From the NCBI GenBank assembly GCA_018659505.1, contig JABJMI010000428.1:1-8966 (forward strand): 8,966 nt of DNA, in the 5' to 3' direction. A program made the position numbers and the translations under genes. Positions within the stretch are counted from its first letter, which is position 1. Each line of letters begins with the position of its first letter. The notes below the pieces were generated by a model that saw only the letters and a list, made by a program, of their open reading frames with translations, was not told the DNA's origin and ran no database searches. The stretch comes from Planctomicrobium sp. (GTDB taxonomy: Bacteria; Planctomycetota; Planctomycetia; Planctomycetales; Planctomycetaceae). Shown here one piece after another: positions 1 through 6,003 of the stretch.

Positions 1-2
1 AC

Positions 3-194
3 AAGAAACTTCTGATTACCTCTGTCGGAATGAATGGAGACGAAGTCGAGACGATTCATTTCTCTCCTGATGGTTTCTCCCTGTTGTTTGTTTGTTCCAA
101 CCTGGAAGGAAAATACATTCGGCGAGTGAATTTGAAATTGAGCAAAGAAGAGCGAAACACTCCCAAGCCAAGACGCAGAGTCCCCGCAGCTTAA
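3..194 (+). CDS. C-terminal end of a propeller-like (WD40/TolB-type) protein, 5'-partial
   Basis: An open frame runs from the left edge to a TAA at 192-194, giving 63 residues; the start lies outside the window. The other two plus-strand frames are closed early. The visible part contains IHFSPDGFSLLFVCSNLEG, in which SPDG followed by a hydrophobic strand is the usual signature of a WD40 or TolB/PD40 propeller blade. It ends in a basic tail (KPRRRVPAA). What is seen: one blade-like segment and the stop. What is inferred: that the whole protein is a beta-propeller; in Planctomycetes such domains often sit at the C-terminus of kinases or large cytochrome-bearing proteins, but nothing here tells which. 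The next gene on the same strand is 325 bases away, so this gene probably ends its own transcript. Confidence 0.7.
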   Translation, partial: KKLLITSVGMNGDEVETIHFSPDGFSLLFVCSNLEGKYIRRVNLKLSKEERNTPKPRRRVPAA

Positions 195-519
195 GGAATT
201 CGTCTTGTGGCGAATGTGCTCCTGTTTCTGGGTGAGGCTTTGACTGCCCCCTCAATTTCCAGCCACTCAATGTCATTTGGATTGTGGTATTTTGCAGCTA
301 GTTCCTGTTGATGGATACGGAATCTAGCTGGGTAGCAAGTTAGGGTGGGTCTGCATCGCTGTCGCGATTTGCCCCACTCTGCGAAACTTTCATGAGCACA
401 GCCAATGGGACACAATGCACTCCACTCGCTAAACTTAACGGCGTCTCTGTTTACTTCGTTAGACTATAATGTCAATCTAAATTCAAACTTTACTTCTTGA
501 TGATTGATGGAGAAAACTA
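195..519. other. 325-base intergenic stretch without a convincing gene
   Basis: Between the stop at 194 and the ATG at 520 I find no RNA gene and no strong terminator. A minus-strand frame is open from about 462 down to a stop at 191-193. Its only starts are non-ATG (a TTG near 415 gives 74 residues). That frame has several cysteines (MCPIGCAHESF near the start) and does not match a family I recognise. It has no visible ribosome binding site and overlaps the neighbouring stop codon, so I do not call it a gene; it could be a decayed fragment. A short dyad (ATCGC, four bases, GCGAT) lies at 355-368. The right-hand end holds the probable promoter of the next gene. Confidence 0.5.
465..470 (+). 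promoter_or_regulatory. Candidate -10 box (TATAAT) for the secreted-protein gene
   Basis: A perfect TATAAT lies 49 bases before the ATG at 520. At 16-18 base spacing upstream there is no good TTGACA-like -35 hexamer, and there is no extended -10 TG. The call rests on one hexamer in an A+T-rich stretch in a sensible place. Confidence 0.35.
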
Positions 520-1506
520 ATGCGTTGGGCTCTCTCTTTGCTGTTCTTGTTATCATTATCGATTCTGACGTTGCAGCACGAATGCATAGGGGAGGAGAAT
601 TCCACTGAGAGTCCGCTGACGATACGCGTGCAAGTGTTGAACTTCGACCCATTTGTCGCGGAGCAGGAGAAGCCTTTGCACGAAGTCTGTGGCTGGTTTG
701 ATCCCAGAAAATTAGCTGAGGGATACGTTGCCGATGTGAAGGAGTCATCGGGAGGATTCATTCAATACGAAATTGTTGAATGGCGTGATCTTGATGAATT
801 TCCTGTAAAGAAGGATGGCTTTCGCTATTCGGTCGAATCTTACCTTGCCTGCCGCAAAGGGACCGAGAAGTGGCATGAACCAGACCTGGCTGACTATCCG
901 CGACTCGCTGAAGATTATGGAGCGATTAAGTTAGTCGATAACGACAAGGTCGATGAACTTTGGATTTTTGGAGGTCCGTATTTCGGTTTCCATGAGTCAG
1001 CCATGATTGGACCGCAGGCATTTTACATTAACGGAGGCGTGTACAACAAAGTGAATTCGAAGCGAACCTTCGCGGTGATGGGGTTCAACTATGAACGAGG
1101 TGCTGCCGAGATGATGCACAACCTCTCTCACCGGACCGAGTCGACCATGTCGCGTGTCTATGGTGGTTGGAAGGCTGAGGTTTTGTCGAACAATTGGGCA
1201 AGGTTCGCTGCCAACTTGCAGCAATCAGGCGAAGCAGGAGTCGGCAATTGCCATTATCCGCCCAACGCAGAATCCGACTACGATTACTCGAACAAGCGTG
1301 AAGTCGAATCGAGCGCTATTGACTGGTTGTCATACCCGAAGCTGACTGGTCGTAAGTCGGTCGTGAACTGCGAAACCTGGGGTGGTCCCGATTTTCATCG
1401 AAACTATATGAAATGGTGGTTCGCCCATCTGCCTCGAAAAGAAGGGACTCACGAGACAGATGGCAAACTGAATAATTGGTGGCGATACGTTTATGAACTG
1501 AATTGA
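520..1506 (+). CDS. Secreted protein of a conserved uncharacterised family
   Basis: 328 residues. The ATG is preceded by GGAGA at 509-513 (6-base spacing), which fixes the start. Residues 1-24 form a Sec signal peptide (MRWALSLLFLLSLSILTLQ core); there is no lipobox, so the product should be exported and released. I recognise the pattern from uncharacterised secreted proteins of Planctomycetes and some Actinobacteria/Chloroflexi: HEVCGWFDPRKLAEGYVADV (54-73), VDELWIFGGPYFGFHES (144-160), MGFNYERGAAEMMHNLSHR (187-205), NCHYPPNAESDYDY (243-256), and a C-terminal GKLNNWWRYV (315-324). I know no assigned activity. E197, H200, H204 and E207 (E-x2-H-x3-H-x2-E) are arranged like metal ligands, but this is not the canonical HExxH, and catalysis is only an inference. 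Cysteines 57, 111, 244 and 284 could form disulphides. The gene stands alone and converges on the propeller gene, 15 bases away. Confidence 0.85.
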   Translation: MRWALSLLFLLSLSILTLQHECIGEENSTESPLTIRVQVLNFDPFVAEQEKPLHEVCGWFDPRKLAEGYVADVKESSGGFIQYEIVEWRDLDEFPVKKDGFRYSVESYLACRKGTEKWHEPDLADYPRLAEDYGAIKLVDNDKVDELWIFGGPYFGFHESAMIGPQAFYINGGVYNKVNSKRTFAVMGFNYERGAAEMMHNLSHRTESTMSRVYGGWKAEVLSNNWARFAANLQQSGEAGVGNCHYPPNAESDYDYSNKREVESSAIDWLSYPKLTGRKSVVNCETWGGPDFHRNYMKWWFAHLPRKEGTHETDGKLNNWWRYVYELN

Positions 1507-1521
1507 CTATCAATTGATCAA

Positions 1522-2770
1522 TCACTTCAAATTGAAGCAGGCGAGTTCATGATTCGTTCGCAAGTAGAGCTTTCCGCCAGAGACGACAGGGTGCGCCCAG
1601 CGCGGTCCCCAATTGAAATCTTCTTCGAACTTACCTTTGAGCTTGAAGCCATCTTCAGACGCTTCGATGAGCGTCATTGTGCCATCTTGATATCGAAAAT
1701 AGAGATGACCATCAGCGTAGGTGATCGCTGCGGACTCGGTCCCTGGACCTCGTTGTGGTCCCCAAACAGGGTTCCCTGATCTCAGATCGATACAGCATGG
1801 GAAGCCGTTGTTGTGTCCGTGCCCCATGTAGATCTTGCCGTCTAAAAGGATCATTCCGCCGTGGTGATTCTGTAAGGTCTTGGCATTTTTGTAATAGACT
1901 TCGCGAGGAGTCAATCGTCCACGCGAGCCACTGATTTCAAGGAGTGCAGATCCTCCGTCGCTGTATCCTGTGGAAGCGAAAATGTAATTGCCGGAGACAA
2001 TCGGTGAGGGAACGTTCGCTGTCGTGTTCGCAATTTTCGCGTATCCCCGAAGAAATCGACCATCTTCTGCTGCCAAGCTAATGACCCCGTGACCAATCAT
2101 TTGAACGTATTGTTTGACGCCTCCAGCATTCGAAATCACGATGGATGAATAGCCAGCGCCGTCGTTCCCCTTTTGGGCACTGGGAACTTTGGCTCGCCAA
2201 ATTAGCTTGCCATCGAGTTTGTTTAAGGCAACGACCATCGCGTTTGGTCCTCCTGGAGTACAAATCAAACGGTCTCCATCGATGAGTGGTGATTCGCTAT
2301 AGCCCCACATCGACATCATCTTCCCGTTAAAATCTCTTTGGAAATTCTTCCGCCAGATCTCTCGTCCACTTTCGACATCAGCACAGACCAAATCACCTTC
2401 AAAGGAAACCGCATATACCCGATTGCCATCGACAGTCGGTGTCCCGTTTGGACCTTTCTCTTTTGTGCCTGCTCCAAGTCGAGTCGACCAGAGTTGCGAT
2501 CCATCAGATTGTTTCAAAGCGAAGAGGTATTCGACATTGTCATTGCGCCCGAGTGTGAAAATCTTCCCCTGAGCAACAGCCACGCTGGAATAGCCTGTTC
2601 CCAAACCGCCGACTTGCCAATCTTTCTTCGGTCCACCCTCTGGCCACTCAGTCAGCAGTCCCGTCTCAGGTGACTTATTATCATTATTCGGACCACGCCA
2701 ACGTGGCCAATCTTCTGCGTGGACAAACTGATGTAAGTACGAGCGAAGCGAGGGCAAGAAAACGTATCAT
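1522..2770 (-). CDS. PQQ-like beta-propeller protein, apparently frameshifted within its signal peptide
   Basis: The main frame runs from the stop at 1522 up to about 2757 (411 codons from a TTG) and contains no ATG before the mature protein. It opens AEDWPRWRGPN and carries repeated PQQ-blade motifs ending DGxxxW or similar: ALKQSDGSQLW, CADVESGREIW, ALNKLDGKLIW, CIDLRSGNPVW. This is the PQQ_2-type propeller family, common in planctomycetal exported proteins. Such proteins usually have a scaffold or binding role; no dehydrogenase domain is present. A proper start, ATG at 2768-2770, begins MIRFLALASLVLTS, a good signal-peptide core, but in another frame. Removing one base (or adding two) near 2729-2732 would join it to FVHA-EDWPRW, ending in a plausible signal-peptidase site (VHA|ED). 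As sequenced, export would be lost unless the shift is an error. Downstream of the shift the frame is intact. Only a weak Shine-Dalgarno (GGGA) precedes the ATG. The gene is monocistronic and convergent with 520-1506. Confidence 0.85.
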
Positions 2771-2830
2771 AGATAATCCCGTTTATTCTTAGGATGGACA
2801 CATAGAGATGATGGTTCTTCATAAAACATT

Positions 2831-2858
2831 ACCATATCTACAATTTTAGAATTGTGAA
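2831..2858 (-). promoter_or_regulatory. Possible promoter of the PQQ-propeller gene with an overlapping dyad
   Basis: Read on the minus strand, TTCACA (2853-2858; 5 of 6 to TTGACA) is followed after 16 bases by TATGGT (2831-2836; 4 of 6 to TATAAT). A dyad, ACAATT then TTAG then AATTGT (2840-2855 on the plus strand), fills the spacer and touches the -35. It could be an operator. The hexamers are imperfect, so this is a tentative call. Confidence 0.25.
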
Positions 2859-2910
2859 ACCTTAAGTTCGTCTTGCATGGGAGGCTATGCCGGATTTCAG
2901 AAAGTGTGAA

Positions 2911-2988
2911 TCACGCAGAGCCGCAAAGAGCGCAGAGTTTTTAGTTTTTTCACTGCGAACCCTGCGGCTCTGCGTGAGACGTTTTTTT
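2911..2988. repeat. REP-like inverted repeat of the CGCAGAG type, with trailing T-tract on the plus strand
   Basis: Perfect 15-base arms, TCACGCAGAGCCGCA (2911-2925) and TGCGGCTCTGCGTGA (2963-2977), are followed inward by a 5x5 mismatch and a further matched CGCAG/CTGCG. The whole can fold into one long interrupted hairpin. GCAGAG-rich palindromes like this recur between genes in many environmental bacteria. On the plus strand a run of seven T (2982-2988) follows the stem, as in an intrinsic terminator, yet no plus-strand gene ends nearby. The minus-strand HODM gene ends at 3050 and would be read through the element from the other side, where no T-tract follows. Open frames crossing this element on either strand are not genes. 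Confidence 0.7.
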
Positions 2989-3049
2989 GCTTCACTTATG
3001 AGATCACCAGTCCACTCGCTCGCGCGTCGTGGTTGTATTTGGCGGTCAT

Positions 3050-3829
3050 TCACAGGCTTTCCAGCCAGGGCAGTAATCCTAAATCGCAATCTTGCAATCC
3101 TTTGTATTCTCTCTCAGCGGGGTTCATCGCGCGGATGGCATCGAATAAAGCTTGAACCACAATCTCCTCAGTTGGGATTAACGACTCATGCAATAGGAAC
3201 AATGCACCACCCGCTTCCGGAAATCCAACTGTGACTTGTCGTTCAACCTTGATGAATAGGACTGGTCGCAGTGGGTTGAATGATTGCTTTGGTAAGTCGG
3301 GGTGGAAGTTGAGTTTGTCTTCGTGAACGACGCTCCAAATGAACCGCTCGAACGGTCCAGAATGAACCATCGCCTCGACGAGTTGAAGACTGTTCTCCAG
3401 CTTCATCCCTGGAATAGGAGCATGTAAATCTCGGAGTTGTTGTCCGACTTTCTCTTCCGGTTTCCAACCACTAGGTAAAGAGACATGCCCGTATGCCATC
3501 CAGTCTTGTTCACCATCCATAGCATGGATGACGAAATCTTCCTGCATTTGAATCGCGAGTTCAGCCAGGGTTTCTACCGGTTGAAGCGCGATTGGATATT
3601 CGCTGAGAATGAACTCACGAACCGCATGGCGGAGTGATTCGTTTAATTTGTCTTCAACTTCAATTTGCTGAGATTGGGATGCAAGTTGTTTCTCTGCCAA
3701 GCATCGCTGAAAGTGTTTCTCGTTGTACTGGAAGACTTCTGACGGTCTAATCTTTCGCAACTTCGGAAGGACGCTGTACCCTTCCAGGTAGGGATGCGGT
3801 ACTCCGCTGATGGTCGAGCGATTTTCCAT
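3050..3829 (-). CDS. DUF3445 / haem-dependent oxidative N-demethylase (HODM)-like protein
   Basis: 259 residues, ATG at 3827-3829, no signal peptide, so cytoplasmic. The order of motifs fits the DUF3445 (HODM alpha-subunit-like) family: an N-terminal LPKLRKIRPSEVFQYNEKHF (21-40) matching the family's opening, then QEDFV (96-100), LPSGWKPEEKVGQ (118-130), LHAPIPGM (135-142), FERFIWSVVHEDKLNFHP (160-177), KVERQVTVGFPEAGGALFLLH (194-214), and a final YKGL...LLPWLESL. Characterised members bind haem in a PAS-like fold and oxidatively demethylate dimethylamine. The substrate here is unknown, and I cannot assign the haem ligand from sequence alone. The length is at the short end of what I expect for the family, but all the landmark motifs are there. 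The start lies 13 bases after the permease stop with no clear Shine-Dalgarno, suggesting translation coupled to the permease. No accessory HODM subunit (ferredoxin reductase-like) gene is in the window. Confidence 0.82.
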   Translation of the reverse strand: MENRSTISGVPHPYLEGYSVLPKLRKIRPSEVFQYNEKHFQRCLAEKQLASQSQQIEVEDKLNESLRHAVREFILSEYPIALQPVETLAELAIQMQEDFVIHAMDGEQDWMAYGHVSLPSGWKPEEKVGQQLRDLHAPIPGMKLENSLQLVEAMVHSGPFERFIWSVVHEDKLNFHPDLPKQSFNPLRPVLFIKVERQVTVGFPEAGGALFLLHESLIPTEEIVVQALFDAIRAMNPAEREYKGLQDCDLGLLPWLESL

Positions 3830-3842
3830 GAGACTATTGAGT

Positions 3843-5315
3843 CTACCCCTCGCCAGCGAGGTCTCTTAAACGAATCTGGATAAACAACTGCAACACAATG
3901 CAGATCACCAATAACACAATTCCGGTACCAATGAAAACAACGCAGCGAACGGCTCCGCCGCTTTGCCATGGAATCAGCATGAATATGTAGACGTAAACTA
4001 AAACGCAGGTGACCGTCAGCGAGGCGGGGATTGCTTTCCAGTGCCAATCTAAGGTGAAGTAGACCATTAAGTGTAGATAGGCGATGACTGCCAACCCCGA
4101 GACCAGCGATCCAATGATTAATTCTGCAATATCATCAAGCCCATTGCTGAAAGGGAAGAGCAGAATCGCAAGAAAAATGAATAAGTACGGCAGTAATATC
4201 GCTGGCGACATTCCCAGCAACCAACCCAGTGTTTTATGAATGAGAATCCGACTAAGAGAATTTGGGGTTTGAACGAGAACTGACCAAGTATGATTTCGAA
4301 TTTCATCGCTGAAGAGTCGACTCGCTGACCATGTTGCATCAACCAAACTGACGACAATACCCAGCAAAGCTGCCCAAGCGAATGCGCGGCTCGGTTCCCC
4401 GGAGACAATATACATCCAGGCAAACAGGCTGCAATGAGCGACAGACCGGATCGACATTCGCCACAGACCGCCGGAAGTAAACGTGAAGTCCAGCCACAAA
4501 AACGGTGACTTCCAGACTCTCCCTTTGGACCGCAGACGATTCAAAATGTTGAGCAACGGATTTGTTAAGAAGTGTGTTGCTCCGCCGCGATGAAGATTGA
4601 AGCACGCTGCGACAGCCAAACAACAGCCAGTACCAACAGCTACATAAACCGCTGAACACCATGGTGATTCCTGGAACCCTGACATCATGAGTTCCATCGT
4701 CCTCATCTGTAAATTGAAGTTCCCCAGTAGAACTACGACAGTTGAGCCACCTCCCAGTACAGAAAAGATAAACGGAAGCAAGTAGAGAAATGTAATAAAC
4801 GAAGACACCACTACCGCTGCCTTGCTGGTGCGATAACTCGCTGAGCAAAACAGTCCGATCCCAGCGACCAGACAGAGATACGCCAGAAGATATACATAGG
4901 CAGCGATCACCTGCGGCCAAGCGAGTCCTCCGAGAGTGATGGCAAGAATTGTGAATGGAAACTGAACACCGATCAGCAGCAAGCTTTCCCAGAATCTCGG
5001 AAGACTTTTCCCCAGGACGACGGCAATACTATTGATGCCCGCCAGTCGCATCAGGTCGAGCGTGCCAGCTTCCCGTTCTTCTGAGATCACTTGTGAGAAT
5101 CCGAAAACGGCATTGATCGTCAAGAAGAGGTGAGTCAGTAGAACCTGACTCTTGAAGATCGCCAAACCTTGAGCCGATCCAGACGTATTTGATCGAGCCT
5201 GAACGATCACCAACAAGAGTAAGAACGCCAGCAAGAACCGTACGATGTTGGGACCAATCCGCATCGATTCCAACCGCAACGCCCGCCTTGCCAGCTGCCA
5301 AACTCCACGAAACAT
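3843..5315 (-). CDS. ABC-2-type transporter permease, two-half architecture
   Basis: I prefer the ATG at 5313-5315 (490 residues, MFRGVWQLARRALRLES); an in-frame TTG at 5330 would add five residues. There are about 12 hydrophobic segments, near residues 25-40, 60-77, 108-130, 136-157, 166-188, 219-238, 290-305, 312-328, 364-390, 396-421, 428-450 and 457-481. The first cytoplasmic loop carries SEEREAGTLDLMRLAG (78-93) followed by GKSL, the conserved EE+E-GTL signature of ABC-2 permeases beside the membrane. A degenerate second copy, SDEIRNHTWSVLVQTP (336-351) then HKTL, opens the second half, so the protein looks like two fused permease halves. Its role would be ATP-driven export of an unknown substrate across the cytoplasmic membrane. 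The partner ATPase is not adjacent and not in this window. The HODM-like gene follows 13 bases downstream, probably in the same transcript. No strong ribosome binding site is visible. Confidence 0.85.
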   Translation of the reverse strand: MFRGVWQLARRALRLESMRIGPNIVRFLLAFLLLLVIVQARSNTSGSAQGLAIFKSQVLLTHLFLTINAVFGFSQVISEEREAGTLDLMRLAGINSIAVVLGKSLPRFWESLLLIGVQFPFTILAITLGGLAWPQVIAAYVYLLAYLCLVAGIGLFCSASYRTSKAAVVVSSFITFLYLLPFIFSVLGGGSTVVVLLGNFNLQMRTMELMMSGFQESPWCSAVYVAVGTGCCLAVAACFNLHRGGATHFLTNPLLNILNRLRSKGRVWKSPFLWLDFTFTSGGLWRMSIRSVAHCSLFAWMYIVSGEPSRAFAWAALLGIVVSLVDATWSASRLFSDEIRNHTWSVLVQTPNSLSRILIHKTLGWLLGMSPAILLPYLFIFLAILLFPFSNGLDDIAELIIGSLVSGLAVIAYLHLMVYFTLDWHWKAIPASLTVTCVLVYVYIFMLIPWQSGGAVRCVVFIGTGIVLLVICIVLQLFIQIRLRDLAGEG

Positions 5316-5400
5316 GAAAGATGTGTCCAAAAGCTGTTAGTTACCAAGTATTTAGCAGTTTCCGCTATTCCCCCCTGGTTTGCTACAGAACTGGGATAGT

Positions 5401-5877
5401 TCACATGTCATCCACATGATAAGCGACGTCGTATATGCGGACTGGAAACAATGAAAAGTCCCCTCCTAGGATATCTTTACCGTACTTTCGAAGCAATTTA
5501 GCTTGTAGTTCAATGATTTTCAAAACGACATTGGAATCGTTTAAATTTGAAGACCGAGGCCATTCAGGAGGCATCTCTTTTCGAGAGTGCCAACCGGAAT
5601 TTTCTGGGCTACGTATCCTGAGCAATTCTTCCAGTGTGCGACTCATTACCACTTCAGAATTATCAATATTATCCTCAGATTTTTTGCGTAGTTCAACGCT
5701 AACTCTACCCGGAGAATACAGAATTAAGCAGACTGAGATCTCACGTTTCTCAAAGAGCATTATACTTTCGCGATCATATTTCCTTACTGATGATCGTTCT
5801 TCTAACTCGAACCCAAACTCATCTTCTAAATAACTGAATTTCTCACGACAATATTGTTCAATTGATTTTAAATCCAT
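5401..5877 (-). CDS. Hypothetical protein, A+T-rich, small and cytoplasmic
   Basis: 158 residues from an ATG at 5875-5877, preceded by GTGAG five bases upstream. There is no signal peptide and no membrane segment. It is charged and predicted alpha/beta: an opening helix (MDLKSIEQYCREKFSYLEDE), a stretch that could form several beta-strands (about 23-65), then a helix (LKIIELQAKLLRKYG, 119-133) and a terminal GKDILGGDFSLFP (133-145). I do not recognise the family. The shape (small, acidic, late GDFS segment) resembles orphan or immunity-like proteins found in variable regions, but that is only an impression. Base composition differs from the neighbours: hand counts of two 60-base rows within it give 22 and 20 G+C, against 32 in a row of the DUF1501 gene. 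This suggests later acquisition. It is 85 bases upstream of the permease and is probably not required by it. Confidence 0.7.
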   Translation of the reverse strand: MDLKSIEQYCREKFSYLEDEFGFELEERSSVRKYDRESIMLFEKREISVCLILYSPGRVSVELRKKSEDNIDNSEVVMSRTLEELLRIRSPENSGWHSRKEMPPEWPRSSNLNDSNVVLKIIELQAKLLRKYGKDILGGDFSLFPVRIYDVAYHVDDM

Positions 5878-5883
5878 CTTAAC

Positions 5884-5897
5884 TCACTTTAATGTGA
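5884..5897. promoter_or_regulatory. Short dyad just upstream of the A+T-rich gene
   Basis: TCAC, six bases, GTGA forms a near-perfect 14-base dyad (one central mismatch pair) and ends 7 bases before the ATG at 5877, overlapping the ribosome binding site. It could be an operator or a translational control site. Dyads this short are common by chance in A+T-rich DNA. Confidence 0.2.
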
Positions 5898-5930
5898 CAC
5901 GGCAGGGTAGCTGTGATCAGCCTGTTACTT

Positions 5931-5965
5931 GTGCTTTTAGTTCACATTAGGTGAACTAAAAGCAC
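5931..5965. terminator. Perfect 15-bp hairpin after the DUF1501 gene
   Basis: GTGCTTTTAGTTCAC (5931-5945), loop ATTAG (5946-5950), and GTGAACTAAAAGCAC (5951-5965) form a flawless stem-loop. Read on the minus strand it begins 38 bases after the DUF1501 stop and precedes the A+T-rich gene by 53 bases, where a transcript end is expected. No T-tract follows on either strand, so it is not a standard intrinsic terminator. It may instead stabilise the 3' end, work with other factors, or be a protein-binding palindrome. Confidence 0.5.
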
Positions 5966-6003
5966 TCGTTAAATAGGTTCCCGAATGTCAGCATCGGAAT
6001 TGA

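Noticed and set aside
1500..1540. Possible terminator between the convergent genes
   Set aside because: Only very short dyads (TTGATCAA; CTTCAA-A-TTGAAG with a one-base loop) and no T-tract; cannot form a convincing hairpin.
2887..3234. Plus-strand 115-codon open frame (and the opposing 75-codon minus frame) across the palindrome
   Set aside because: Arises from the CGCAGAG inverted repeat and the antisense of the HODM gene; composition is Arg/Ser-rich with no family pattern and no ribosome binding site.
3643..4047. Minus-strand 134-codon open frame across the permease/HODM junction
   Set aside because: Overlaps both real genes in another frame and has no recognisable domain.
4339..4920. 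Minus-strand 193-codon open frame inside the permease
   Set aside because: Out-of-frame shadow of the permease, whose own frame shows clear membrane segments and the ABC-2 motif.
5353..5367. Small hairpin TAGCAGTTTCCGCTA upstream of the permease
   Set aside because: Six pairs including a wobble, with a three-base loop; too weak to call a regulatory element.
5435..5833. Plus-strand 132-codon open frame opposite the A+T-rich gene
   Set aside because: Ser-rich antisense of the minus-strand gene, which has the better start, ribosome binding site and amino-acid mix.
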